Assembly (NCBI RefSeq): GCF_030269445.1
Contig: NZ_BSTJ01000013.1
Coordinates: forward strand, 1-37,355
Length of the DNA stretch: 37,355 nucleotides
Direction: 5' to 3'
Source: Actinoallomurus iriomotensis
GTDB taxonomy: Bacteria; Actinomycetota; Actinomycetes; Streptosporangiales; Streptosporangiaceae
Made by a program: the position numbers and the translations under genes. Shown piece after piece: positions 22,157 through 28,861 of the stretch. Position 1 is the first letter of the stretch; each line of letters begins with the position of its first letter. The notes beneath the pieces were generated by a model. The model was not told where the DNA came from and ran no database searches. It saw only the letters and a list, made by a program, of their open reading frames with translations.

Positions 22157-22915
22157 ATGATGGTGGAACAGACCAGGCCGGGGGAGATGATCCGGCTCGC
22201 CGTGGAACTGCGCGGGGTGACCAGGGAGTACGGGCCGGGCCAGGCGCGGGTCCGCGCGCTCGACGGCGTGCACCTCGGGTTCCCGGCCGGTTCGTGGACG
22301 GCGGTGATGGGGCCGTCGGGCTCGGGGAAGTCCACGCTGCTGCACTGCGCGGCCGGCCTGGAGAAGGTGAGCGGCGGGCGGGTCCTCCTGCTCGGCCGGG
22401 ACATCACCTCCGCGCCGGACGGGGTCCTCACCGTGCTGCGGCGCCGTACGGTCGGCTTCATCTTCCAGAGTTTCAACCTGATCGGTTCTCTGTCCGCGGA
22501 GCAGAACGTCGCCCTACCGCTGAGACTGGCCGGGAGCAGGGTGTCCCGCAAGGACGTGCGCGACGTGCTGGCGGCCGTCGGGCTGGGCGACCGGCTGGCG
22601 CACCGGCCACGGGAGCTGTCGGGCGGTCAGCAGCAGCGGGTGGCCATCGCCCGCGCCATGGTGACCCGGCCCGAGGTCCTGTTCGCCGACGAGCCGACCG
22701 GGGCGCTGGACTCCACGTCCGCCCGTACGGTGCTGGGCCTGATGCGCGGCCTCGTCGACGCGGGAGGCCAGACGATCGTCATGGTGACCCACGACCCGGC
22801 GGCGGCCGCGAGCGCGGACGCCGTGGTGTTCCTGTCCGACGGCCGGGTCGTGGACCGCCTGGTCCGGCCCTCCGTGGGCGCGGTCGCCGACCGGCTCGCG
22901 CGGCTGGAGGGCTGA
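22157..22915 (+). CDS. ABC transporter ATP-binding protein, MacB/LolD/FtsE type
   Basis: The 252-aa ATPase has Walker A GPSGSGKST (52-60), Q-loop FIFQSFNLI, signature LSGGQQQRVAIARAM, Walker B VLFADEPTGALD, and the H-switch VTHDP. QSFNLI and the SGGQQQR form mark the MacB/LolD type, which drives mechanotransmission rather than import. It pairs with the FtsX-type permease that starts 4 bp after its stop. ATG 22157 is the first of two adjacent ATG codons; ATG 22187 is an alternative. A small dyad GGCGAT-GGA-ATCGCC (22139-22153) ends 3 nt before the start and could mask it in the mRNA. Confidence 0.92.
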   Translation: MMVEQTRPGEMIRLAVELRGVTREYGPGQARVRALDGVHLGFPAGSWTAVMGPSGSGKSTLLHCAAGLEKVSGGRVLLLGRDITSAPDGVLTVLRRRTVGFIFQSFNLIGSLSAEQNVALPLRLAGSRVSRKDVRDVLAAVGLGDRLAHRPRELSGGQQQRVAIARAMVTRPEVLFADEPTGALDSTSARTVLGLMRGLVDAGGQTIVMVTHDPAAAASADAVVFLSDGRVVDRLVRPSVGAVADRLARLEG

Positions 22916-22918
22916 GCG

Positions 22919-24862
22919 ATGCTGCGGCTGTCGCTCACGACGTTCCGGGAGCACCGGCGGTTGTTCGCCGGTGCCATCGTGGCCGTGGCCCTGGGCGTCG
23001 CGCTCCTGCAGTCATCGCTGCTGGTGATGGCGGCCATCGCCGACGCGAAGATACCGCCGGGGCTGTCCGGCCAGGCCAGGGAGCGACTGCGGGACTCCTA
23101 CGCGGGCGCCGCGACGCTGCTCGGCATGACGGTGCTCCTGGCGGCGTTCCTGGCGCTGTTCATCGTGAGCTCGACCTTCGCCTTCACCGTGGCCCAGCGG
23201 CGCAGGCAACTCGCGCTGCTGCGCCTGGCCGGGGGGAGCCGCCCGCAACTCCTCGGCCTGCTGCTGTCCGAGGCGCTGCTGCTCGGCACGGCCGGGACGG
23301 CGACGGGCGTGCTGGCCGGCGTACCGGCCACCTGGGCGCAGTCGTGGTCACTGGTCGCGCTCGGCTTCCTGCCGGGCGGTTTCTCCCCGCACCTGGACGG
23401 CGGCATCATGCTCGGGTCGGCGTGCACCGGGCTCGTGGTCGCGCTGCTCGGGGTGCTGGCGGCGGCCCGCCGGGCGGCGGCGGTACGCCCGCTGGAGGCC
23501 CTGCGCGACACCGGGCGCGCCGCGCGGGTGATGACCGTGTCCCGCTGGTTCTTCGGCACCTCCTCTCTGGCCGTCACGGTCTGGATGGTCTGGGTCGGGC
23601 AGGCGTCCGAGGTCCTGGGCGCGATCGTGATCGCGCTGGGCGTCTCGGTGATCGGAGCGGTGGCGCTGAGCCTGCTGAGCCCGCTGGCCGTACCGCTCGC
23701 GAGCCGGCTGCTCGGGCCGGTGCTGCGGTCGAGCACGCTCGGCGAGCTCGCCCAGGCGAACCTGCGGGACGCCGTGCGCCGCAGCGCCTCCACGGCCGCA
23801 CCGCTCATCGTCCTCGTCGCCCTGGTGCTCGGCCTGACCGGAACGCTGGACTCGCTGGCCGCGATGGTCGGCGAGGAGCAGCGGCGCATCGTCGCGGGGG
23901 ACCTGGTCGCGGACTCGACCGGCGCGGTCGCCGCGAGGATCGCGCAGGTGCCCGGCGTGGCGGTCGCGTCGGTCCAGTCCACGGTGCCGATCTCCGTGAC
24001 GGGCCGGCACCGGAGGGCCGGCCGTACGTACCGGCGGACCCTCTACTCGGGCATCGTCGCGGTGGACCCGTCGTCCTACCGGCGAACCCACCGGCCGGCC
24101 CCGCGTGCCGGTTCCCTGGACCGGCTGCACGGCCGGACCATCGCCGTGGCCCCGGGGCAGAGCGAGGAGGGGTGGCGCCTCGGCGGCACGGTCACCGCGC
24201 GCGTCGGCGGGCAGCGGATGCGGCTGCGGATCGTCGCCCTGCTGCCACCGACCCTGGAGAACGGCGCCGACAACTTCCTCGTGCCCCGTGAACTGATCCC
24301 GGCCGCGGTCGCGGCCCGGGCGCCGGCGCAGACGGTGATCCAGGTCGCCCCGGGCACGGACCCCGCGGCGGTGGCCGGGCGGCTCCGCGCCGCCGGCGTC
24401 GGCACGGTGCGTACGCCGGCCCGCTGGGCCGACGACCGGGCCGCCGCGGAGGAGCGCGCGAACATGGCGATCTTCGCCGTCCTCATGGGCCTCGGCGGCC
24501 TGTACGCGGCCGTCGCCGTCGTCAACGCGGTGGTCATCGCCGGCGCCGAACGTACGGCGGAGTTCGCGGTCGCCCGCGTCACGGGCCTGAGCCGATCCCA
24601 GGTCGTGCGCATGGCACTGATCGAGGCGTCGGCGGTGACCGCGATCGGGCTGGCCCTCGGCGGCCTGGTCGCGGCAGGCGCACTGGCCGGCATCGGCGCG
24701 GCCGGCGTCCGCGCCGTCGGCGTCCCGCTCATCGCGGTGCCGTGGACCCCGCTGCTCCTGCTGGTCCCGGGAGCCTTCCTGATCACCGGCGCGACCAGCG
24801 TGTGGAGCACACTGTCGGCCACCCGCCGGCAGCCGGTCACCCTGGTGACCGCCCGGGAGTGA
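22919..24862 (+). CDS. FtsX-type ABC transporter permease (two FtsX domains)
   Basis: The 647-aa permease has an N-terminal helix (15-38), a first FtsX domain of three helices (about 62-190), a central helix pair (about 205-250), a helix near 290-310 followed by a ~170-residue extracytoplasmic domain (about 315-515), and a second FtsX domain (about 520-640). QRRRQLALLRLAGGSRPQ and AERTAEFAVARVTGLSRSQ are the coupling-helix motifs of the two repeats. With the ATPase it forms a MacB-like transporter, often used for antimicrobial peptide resistance or lipoprotein handling. GGAGG lies just before ATG 22919, inside the end of the ATPase gene. Confidence 0.92.
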   Translation: MLRLSLTTFREHRRLFAGAIVAVALGVALLQSSLLVMAAIADAKIPPGLSGQARERLRDSYAGAATLLGMTVLLAAFLALFIVSSTFAFTVAQRRRQLALLRLAGGSRPQLLGLLLSEALLLGTAGTATGVLAGVPATWAQSWSLVALGFLPGGFSPHLDGGIMLGSACTGLVVALLGVLAAARRAAAVRPLEALRDTGRAARVMTVSRWFFGTSSLAVTVWMVWVGQASEVLGAIVIALGVSVIGAVALSLLSPLAVPLASRLLGPVLRSSTLGELAQANLRDAVRRSASTAAPLIVLVALVLGLTGTLDSLAAMVGEEQRRIVAGDLVADSTGAVAARIAQVPGVAVASVQSTVPISVTGRHRRAGRTYRRTLYSGIVAVDPSSYRRTHRPAPRAGSLDRLHGRTIAVAPGQSEEGWRLGGTVTARVGGQRMRLRIVALLPPTLENGADNFLVPRELIPAAVAARAPAQTVIQVAPGTDPAAVAGRLRAAGVGTVRTPARWADDRAAAEERANMAIFAVLMGLGGLYAAVAVVNAVVIAGAERTAEFAVARVTGLSRSQVVRMALIEASAVTAIGLALGGLVAAGALAGIGAAGVRAVGVPLIAVPWTPLLLLVPGAFLITGATSVWSTLSATRRQPVTLVTARE

Positions 24863-24923
24863 GCCTTCCCGCTCTGATGCGGGGGCCGGCAGGTCCGCGA
24901 GCCCGACGATCTGGCGGGCTCGC

Positions 24924-24954
24924 TTGACCTTGACACAGTGACAAGGCATTCACT
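24924..24954 (+). promoter_or_regulatory. MerR-type promoter with 19-bp spacer and dyad operator
   Basis: TTGACC (24924-24929) and TTCACT (24949-24954) are separated by 19 bp, the overlong spacing typical of MerR-activated promoters. The spacer is filled by CCTTGACACAGTGACAAGG (24928-24946), a 19-bp dyad with 8 of 9 pairs matching. The first gene starts 21 bp downstream, and the second gene encodes a MerR protein. The arrangement predicts that the regulator twists this promoter to activate or repress its own operon. Confidence 0.75.
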
Positions 24955-24975
24955 GCGGCCCGGGAGGTGGTTCCG

Positions 24976-25644
24976 ATGACCATGTCGGAAGAGGAGACGA
25001 ACGCGATGCGCGCTCTCCGGGGGCTTGAGAACAGCAGTTCGTCGGTGCGGCTGAAGGCGGCGATGGCGGTCGGCACGACCCCGGACCCGAGGTTCGTCGA
25101 CAAGCTGATCGAACGGTGCGCGATCGAGCCCGAGTTCTTCGTGCGCGAGATCCTCACGTGGGCACTCACCCGCCACGAATCCTCGATGACGGTCCCGAAG
25201 CTCATCGACGAACTCCGTTCGGAGCGTGCGCAGGCACGGAGCCAGGCGTTGCACACGCTGTCCAAGATCGGGGATCGGCAGGGGTGGCCGGCGATCACCC
25301 GGGCGCTGCTGACCGACGCCGACGACGAGGTGGCGCGGAGCGCGTGGCGAGCGGCGGTCGTGCTCGTGCCCGATGATGAAGGGGCCGAGCTGGCCGAAGT
25401 GTTGACGACCCAGCTCGGGCGCGGCGAGCGTGAGACGCGGTTGAGCCTCAGCCGGGCGCTGATCGCGCTCGGGGAGGTGATCATGCCGGCCCTGCGCGTC
25501 GCGATGACGGATCCCGACCCCCGCGTGCGCCGGCACGCGATCGCCACGGAACGGCTGTGGCACGACCCGGAGGCCGGATTCGACTTCGCGATCGAGGAGG
25601 CGAAGCGGGTCGTGGCCCTCGGCGCGACCGGCCGGGAGGAGTGA
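24976..25644 (+). CDS. HEAT-repeat protein, partner of the MerR-HEAT regulator
   Basis: The 222-aa product consists almost wholly of HEAT-type helical pairs: SSVRLKAAMAVGTTPDPRFVDKLIER, then FVREILTWALTRH...VPKLIDELRS, then ARSQALHTLSKIGDRQGWPAITRALL, then EVARSAWRAAVVLVPDDEG, then ETRLSLSRALIALGE and PRVRRHAIATERLW. There is no catalytic motif, signal peptide or membrane segment, so it is a cytoplasmic scaffold or binding protein. ATG 24976 is chosen because GGGAGG at 24962-24967 is 8 nt away. It is first in an operon whose promoter has MerR architecture and whose second gene encodes a MerR protein with its own HEAT repeats. I infer that the two proteins interact. Confidence 0.82.
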   Translation: MTMSEEETNAMRALRGLENSSSSVRLKAAMAVGTTPDPRFVDKLIERCAIEPEFFVREILTWALTRHESSMTVPKLIDELRSERAQARSQALHTLSKIGDRQGWPAITRALLTDADDEVARSAWRAAVVLVPDDEGAELAEVLTTQLGRGERETRLSLSRALIALGEVIMPALRVAMTDPDPRVRRHAIATERLWHDPEAGFDFAIEEAKRVVALGATGREE

Positions 25645-25650
25645 TGGGCA

Positions 25651-26649
25651 GTGTTGATCGGTGATGTGGCACGACGGTCCGGGGTCAGCGCCCGCATGCT
25701 CAGGCATTACGAGTCGCTCGGCCTGGTGCGGCCGACGGGTCGTACCGGGGCCGGTTACCGGGAGTACTCCAGCGAGGACATCCGGCGGATCTTCCATATC
25801 GAGAGCCTTCGGTCACTGGGTCTGTCGCTGCGTGAGGTCGGGCGCGCGCTGGACGACCCCGGCTTCACGCCCTCCGAGCTGGTCGACGAGCTCATCCGCC
25901 AGACGCGCGAACGCATCGCGGCCGAGACGGAGCTGCTCACGCGGCTCCGCCGGATCGGTGCCGCGGAACCCGCCGGCTGGGAGAACGTCCTCCAGATCGT
26001 CGCGCTCCTCCAGGCTCTGGGGTCGGAGAGCGCCGGCAGGCGCCAGCGTGCGGCCCTGTCCTCGGCCGAGGACGTTCCGGTGGAGGCACTGGTCGAGGCG
26101 GCGTTGAGCGAGACGGATCCGAACGTCGCCGGAGCTCTTCGATGGGCTCTGGCCCGGTCGGGCGATGACGGATCGGCACTGCTGGCGGAGGGTCTCGACT
26201 CACCCGTGGCCGAGGTGCGGAAGCGCGCGGTCCAGTCCATCGCGGAGATTCCGACCGGCGAGGCGACCGCACTGTTGCGGGACGCCCTCACGAACTCCGA
26301 CGTCGTGGTCCGCAGGTGCGCGGCTCTGGCGCTCGGGGCGCGTGGAGTGGTCGACGCGGTCCCGACGCTCATCGACATGATCGTCGAGGAGACGAACGAC
26401 GCCGACGCGGCCGATGCGATCAGCGCGCTGGCGCGTGATCCCGCGTTGGCGGATGAGATCGCCACCAGGCTCGTCGACCGCCTCGCCCACGGCACCGTCG
26501 AATCGTCCGCACGTCGGTGGCTGACAGAGGCGCTCGCGGACATCCCGGGGACCACGACGTCACGTGCCCTCGCGGAGCTGTCACATGACGAAGACCGTGC
26601 CGTCGCGCTCACTGCGGCCTACATCCTCAAGCTGCGCGACGAACGATAG
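25651..26649 (+). CDS. MerR family regulator with C-terminal HEAT repeats
   Basis: The 332-aa product starts with a MerR winged helix (1-70): LIGDVARRSGVSARMLRHYESLGLV, then GYREYSSEDIRRIFHIESLRSLGLSLREVGRAL. The antiparallel dimer helix is at about 75-103. Instead of a small-molecule domain, residues 110-330 form HEAT-like repeats (VEALVEAALSETDPNVAGALRWALA, EVRKRAVQSIAEIPTGEATALLRDAL, VVRRCAALALGARGVVDAVPTLIDM, SARRWLTEALADIP, RAVALTAAYILKL). The signal is probably a protein or peptide. GTG 25651 begins 6 bp after the upstream stop, with GGAGGA about 10 nt ahead. Its target promoter is most likely the 19-bp-spacer promoter at 24924-24954. Confidence 0.88.
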   Translation: MLIGDVARRSGVSARMLRHYESLGLVRPTGRTGAGYREYSSEDIRRIFHIESLRSLGLSLREVGRALDDPGFTPSELVDELIRQTRERIAAETELLTRLRRIGAAEPAGWENVLQIVALLQALGSESAGRRQRAALSSAEDVPVEALVEAALSETDPNVAGALRWALARSGDDGSALLAEGLDSPVAEVRKRAVQSIAEIPTGEATALLRDALTNSDVVVRRCAALALGARGVVDAVPTLIDMIVEETNDADAADAISALARDPALADEIATRLVDRLAHGTVESSARRWLTEALADIPGTTTSRALAELSHDEDRAVALTAAYILKLRDER

Positions 26650-26664
26650 AGGGGCAGCGGTCGT

Positions 26665-27339
26665 CTACCGCAGGGTCGCGATGCCGGCCAGGAAGATGTC
26701 GACGCCGGAGAGGAACTGCTCGCGGTCGTCGTGCTCGGGCAGCCGCGCCGCCGCCTTGTGCACGAACGGGTACTTGCCGGGGTCGAGCTCCGCCCACTGT
26801 GCGGCGATGGCGGACAGGAAGGCCGTCCGGTCCACCTCGCCGGAGGCGTGGGCCCGGGCGTTCGCGGCGTTCTGCCCGGCGACACCGAGGACGTAGTTCA
26901 CCAGCGCGCCCGCGGCGTCGAAGAGCGCCTGCCCGGGAACGCCGAGTGCGTCGAGCAGTCCGCCGATGCACTCGTAGATCTCCAGCAGCGCGGGACGCCA
27001 CGGCTCCCGGGAGAGTTGGGCGCCGACCCAGGGGTGTGCGTCGATCGCGTCGAACAGGCCCAATGCCACGGTACGCAGAGCCTCGCGCGGCTCCGCGTCG
27101 ACGACCACGCCGGTCATCACTCCGGCGATGATGTCGTCCGTGGCCGCCGCGAGCAGGTCGTTCTTGTTCTCGACGTGGTGGTAGACCGCCCCGTAGCCGG
27201 TGCTCAGGCGGCTGGTGATCGCACGCAGGGTCAGCGCGGCCTCGCCGCCGGTGTCGAGAAGGTCGGTCGCGGCCTTGACGATCACCTCTCTGGACAGCCG
27301 ATCCGCGCGCCGCTGAGTCCTCTTCGCCACAGGCCCCAT
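26665..27339 (-). CDS. TetR family regulator (TetR class, TetR_C-like)
   Basis: The 224-aa protein has an HTH at about 10-60: RLSREVIVKAATDLLDTGGEAALTLRAITSRLSTGYGAVYHHVENKNDLL, the pattern of classical TetR and related regulators. A helical ligand domain follows, with HPWVGAQLSREPWRPALLEIYE. It is divergent from a TetX-like monooxygenase gene, and two identical-type operators lie between them, so it should repress both genes and release on binding an inducer. ATG 27337-27339 follows another ATG (27342); no ribosome site is visible, and the first operator begins 11 bp upstream. Its stop is 15 bp from the convergent MerR-HEAT gene. Confidence 0.92.
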   Translation of the reverse strand: MGPVAKRTQRRADRLSREVIVKAATDLLDTGGEAALTLRAITSRLSTGYGAVYHHVENKNDLLAAATDDIIAGVMTGVVVDAEPREALRTVALGLFDAIDAHPWVGAQLSREPWRPALLEIYECIGGLLDALGVPGQALFDAAGALVNYVLGVAGQNAANARAHASGEVDRTAFLSAIAAQWAELDPGKYPFVHKAAARLPEHDDREQFLSGVDIFLAGIATLR

Positions 27340-27349
27340 CATGCCACGG

Positions 27350-27366
27350 TTGGATCGCCGATCCAA
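27350..27366. promoter_or_regulatory. TetR operator 1 (perfect dyad)
   Basis: TTGGATCGCCGATCCAA is a perfect 8-1-8 dyad directly before the TetR start codon. Its left TTGGAT can serve as the -35 box for the plus-strand promoter whose -10 box TAGCGT is at 27375-27380. Confidence 0.85.
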
Positions 27367-27381
27367 AAGGGTGTTAGCGTG

Positions 27382-27398
27382 TTGGATCGGCGATCCAA
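27382..27398. promoter_or_regulatory. TetR operator 2 (perfect dyad)
   Basis: TTGGATCGGCGATCCAA is the same 17-bp dyad with a G in the centre. It covers the predicted start of the monooxygenase transcript (about 27387). Its centre is 32 bp, three helical turns, from operator 1, so two dimers would bind one DNA face. Confidence 0.85.
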
Positions 27399-27421
27399 TC
27401 AAGCTTGCGAGAGGAAACACC

Positions 27422-28552
27422 ATGACCACCCCTGTCACGATCATCGGAGCCGGTCTCGGCGGTCTCGTGCTGGCCCGCGTCCTGCACCTGCACGGCATCC
27501 CGGTCACGGTCCACGAGGCGGAGCCCTCGCCGGCCGCGCGCCGTCAGGGCGGGTTGCTCGACATCCACCCGTGGAACGGCCAACCGGCGCTCGAGGCGGC
27601 CGGCCTGACCGAGGGGTTTCGCGAGCTCATCCTGGAAGGACGCGAGTCGTATCGGGTCCTCGACCGGCACGGGACCGTGCTGCTCGACCGGCCCGACGAC
27701 GGCACGGGAGTGCGTCCCGAGGTGCAGCGCGGCGAGCTGCGGCAGCTGCTGCTCGATTCGCTCCCGCACGGCATCGTCCGATGGGGCGGCAAGGTCACCG
27801 GCGTGCGGGCGCTGGACGAGGGCCGCTACGAGGCGAGACTGAACGACGGCACCACCGTCGTCACGAGCCTGCTCGTCGGCGCGGACGGCGCATGGTCTCG
27901 GGTTCGCCCGCTGCTCTCCGACGCCACCCCCCGGTACGTCGGCGTGTCGGTCGTCGAGACGTTCCTGTTCGACGGCGACACCCGCCATCCCGCCGCCGCG
28001 AAAGCGGTCGGCGCCGGATCGCTGTTCGCGCTCGCGCCGGGCAAGGGCATCGTGGCTCACCGGGAGAGCGGCGGAACCCTGCACACCTACGCACAACTGC
28101 TGAAGCCGCAGGACTGGCTCGCCGACGTCGATGTCACCGAGGCCGCGACCGTGACCGCGCGGGTCGTCGAGGAATTCGGCGGCTGGGCCCCCGAGCTCAC
28201 CGCCCTCATCACCGAGAGCGACACCCCTCCGGTCCTGCGCCGCCTCTTCACCCTGCCCGTCAGGCACCGCTGGGGCCGTGTGCCGGGGGTGACCCTCCTC
28301 GGCGACGCCGCCCACCTCATGCCGCCGAACGGCGAAGGCGCCAACCTGGCCATGCAGGACGGCGCCGAACTCGGCCGGGCCATCGCCGCGCATCCCGACG
28401 ACACCGAGGCCGCCCTCGCCGAGTTCGAGCAGGCCATGTTCGCGCGCGCGGCCGCCGAAGCCGCGGACGACGACCTCTACGAGGTCATGTTCGGTGATGG
28501 CGCGCCCAACAGCATGGTCGCCCTGCTGACCGGGGCCGAGCAGACGTCTTGA
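27422..28552 (+). CDS. TetX-like FAD-dependent monooxygenase
   Basis: The 376-aa flavoprotein has the FAD-binding GxGxxG in IIGAGLGGLVLARVL (7-21), then HEAEPSPAARRQGGLLDIHPWNG, where QGGLLD is a hallmark of TetX-type enzymes. VGADGAWSRVRPLL is the second dinucleotide motif, and GDAAHLMPPNGEGANLAMQDG the FAD ribityl motif. The C-terminal helix is present. TetX hydroxylates and inactivates tetracyclines; homologues in actinomycetes oxidise other aromatic compounds, so resistance is plausible but unproven. ATG 27422 has GAGAGGA upstream and lies behind twin TetR operators. The neighbouring TetR protein should control it. A hairpin follows the stop. Confidence 0.88.
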   Translation: MTTPVTIIGAGLGGLVLARVLHLHGIPVTVHEAEPSPAARRQGGLLDIHPWNGQPALEAAGLTEGFRELILEGRESYRVLDRHGTVLLDRPDDGTGVRPEVQRGELRQLLLDSLPHGIVRWGGKVTGVRALDEGRYEARLNDGTTVVTSLLVGADGAWSRVRPLLSDATPRYVGVSVVETFLFDGDTRHPAAAKAVGAGSLFALAPGKGIVAHRESGGTLHTYAQLLKPQDWLADVDVTEAATVTARVVEEFGGWAPELTALITESDTPPVLRRLFTLPVRHRWGRVPGVTLLGDAAHLMPPNGEGANLAMQDGAELGRAIAAHPDDTEAALAEFEQAMFARAAAEAADDDLYEVMFGDGAPNSMVALLTGAEQTS

Positions 28553-28571
28553 CCCGCCCGCATGCCTCATG

Positions 28572-28610
28572 CCCAACGAAACTCCGATAGCTCGGATGTG
28601 TCTCATTGGG
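28572..28610. terminator. Hairpin after the monooxygenase gene
   Basis: CCCAACGA (28572-28579) can pair with TCATTGGG (28603-28610) with one mismatch, and the inner TCCGA-TAGC-TCGGA (28583-28596) extends the structure. It is 20 bp after the stop codon. The remaining gap 28611-28861 holds no gene; it is AT-richer and must contain the peptidase promoter, which I cannot place with confidence. Confidence 0.45.
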
Positions 28611-28861
28611 GGGCCACCAGAACAACGGCGGCCGAATCGTAACGCGACGTGAGCGAAGAATTACGAATTGCGGATCGTGTGTCGACGGTGGAAAGGCAGG
28701 AAGGCCCCGGCCCTGGCCCTGACCTGCCATTCGTAACCGGTGTCCGTTCACTGCGGTTGTGTGTCAGCCATCCGTAAGAGCGCTCTGGTTGGCTCTGGTG
28801 CTTGCGAGCCCCCGGGGGGATCGCCTCAGTATCGACAGAATCCTTTACAGAAAAGGAAACA

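Noticed and set aside
27341-27421. Longer start for the TetX-like protein (27 more residues)
   Set aside because: The extension covers both TetR operators and the -10 box; ATG 27422 has a ribosome site and the family N-terminus.
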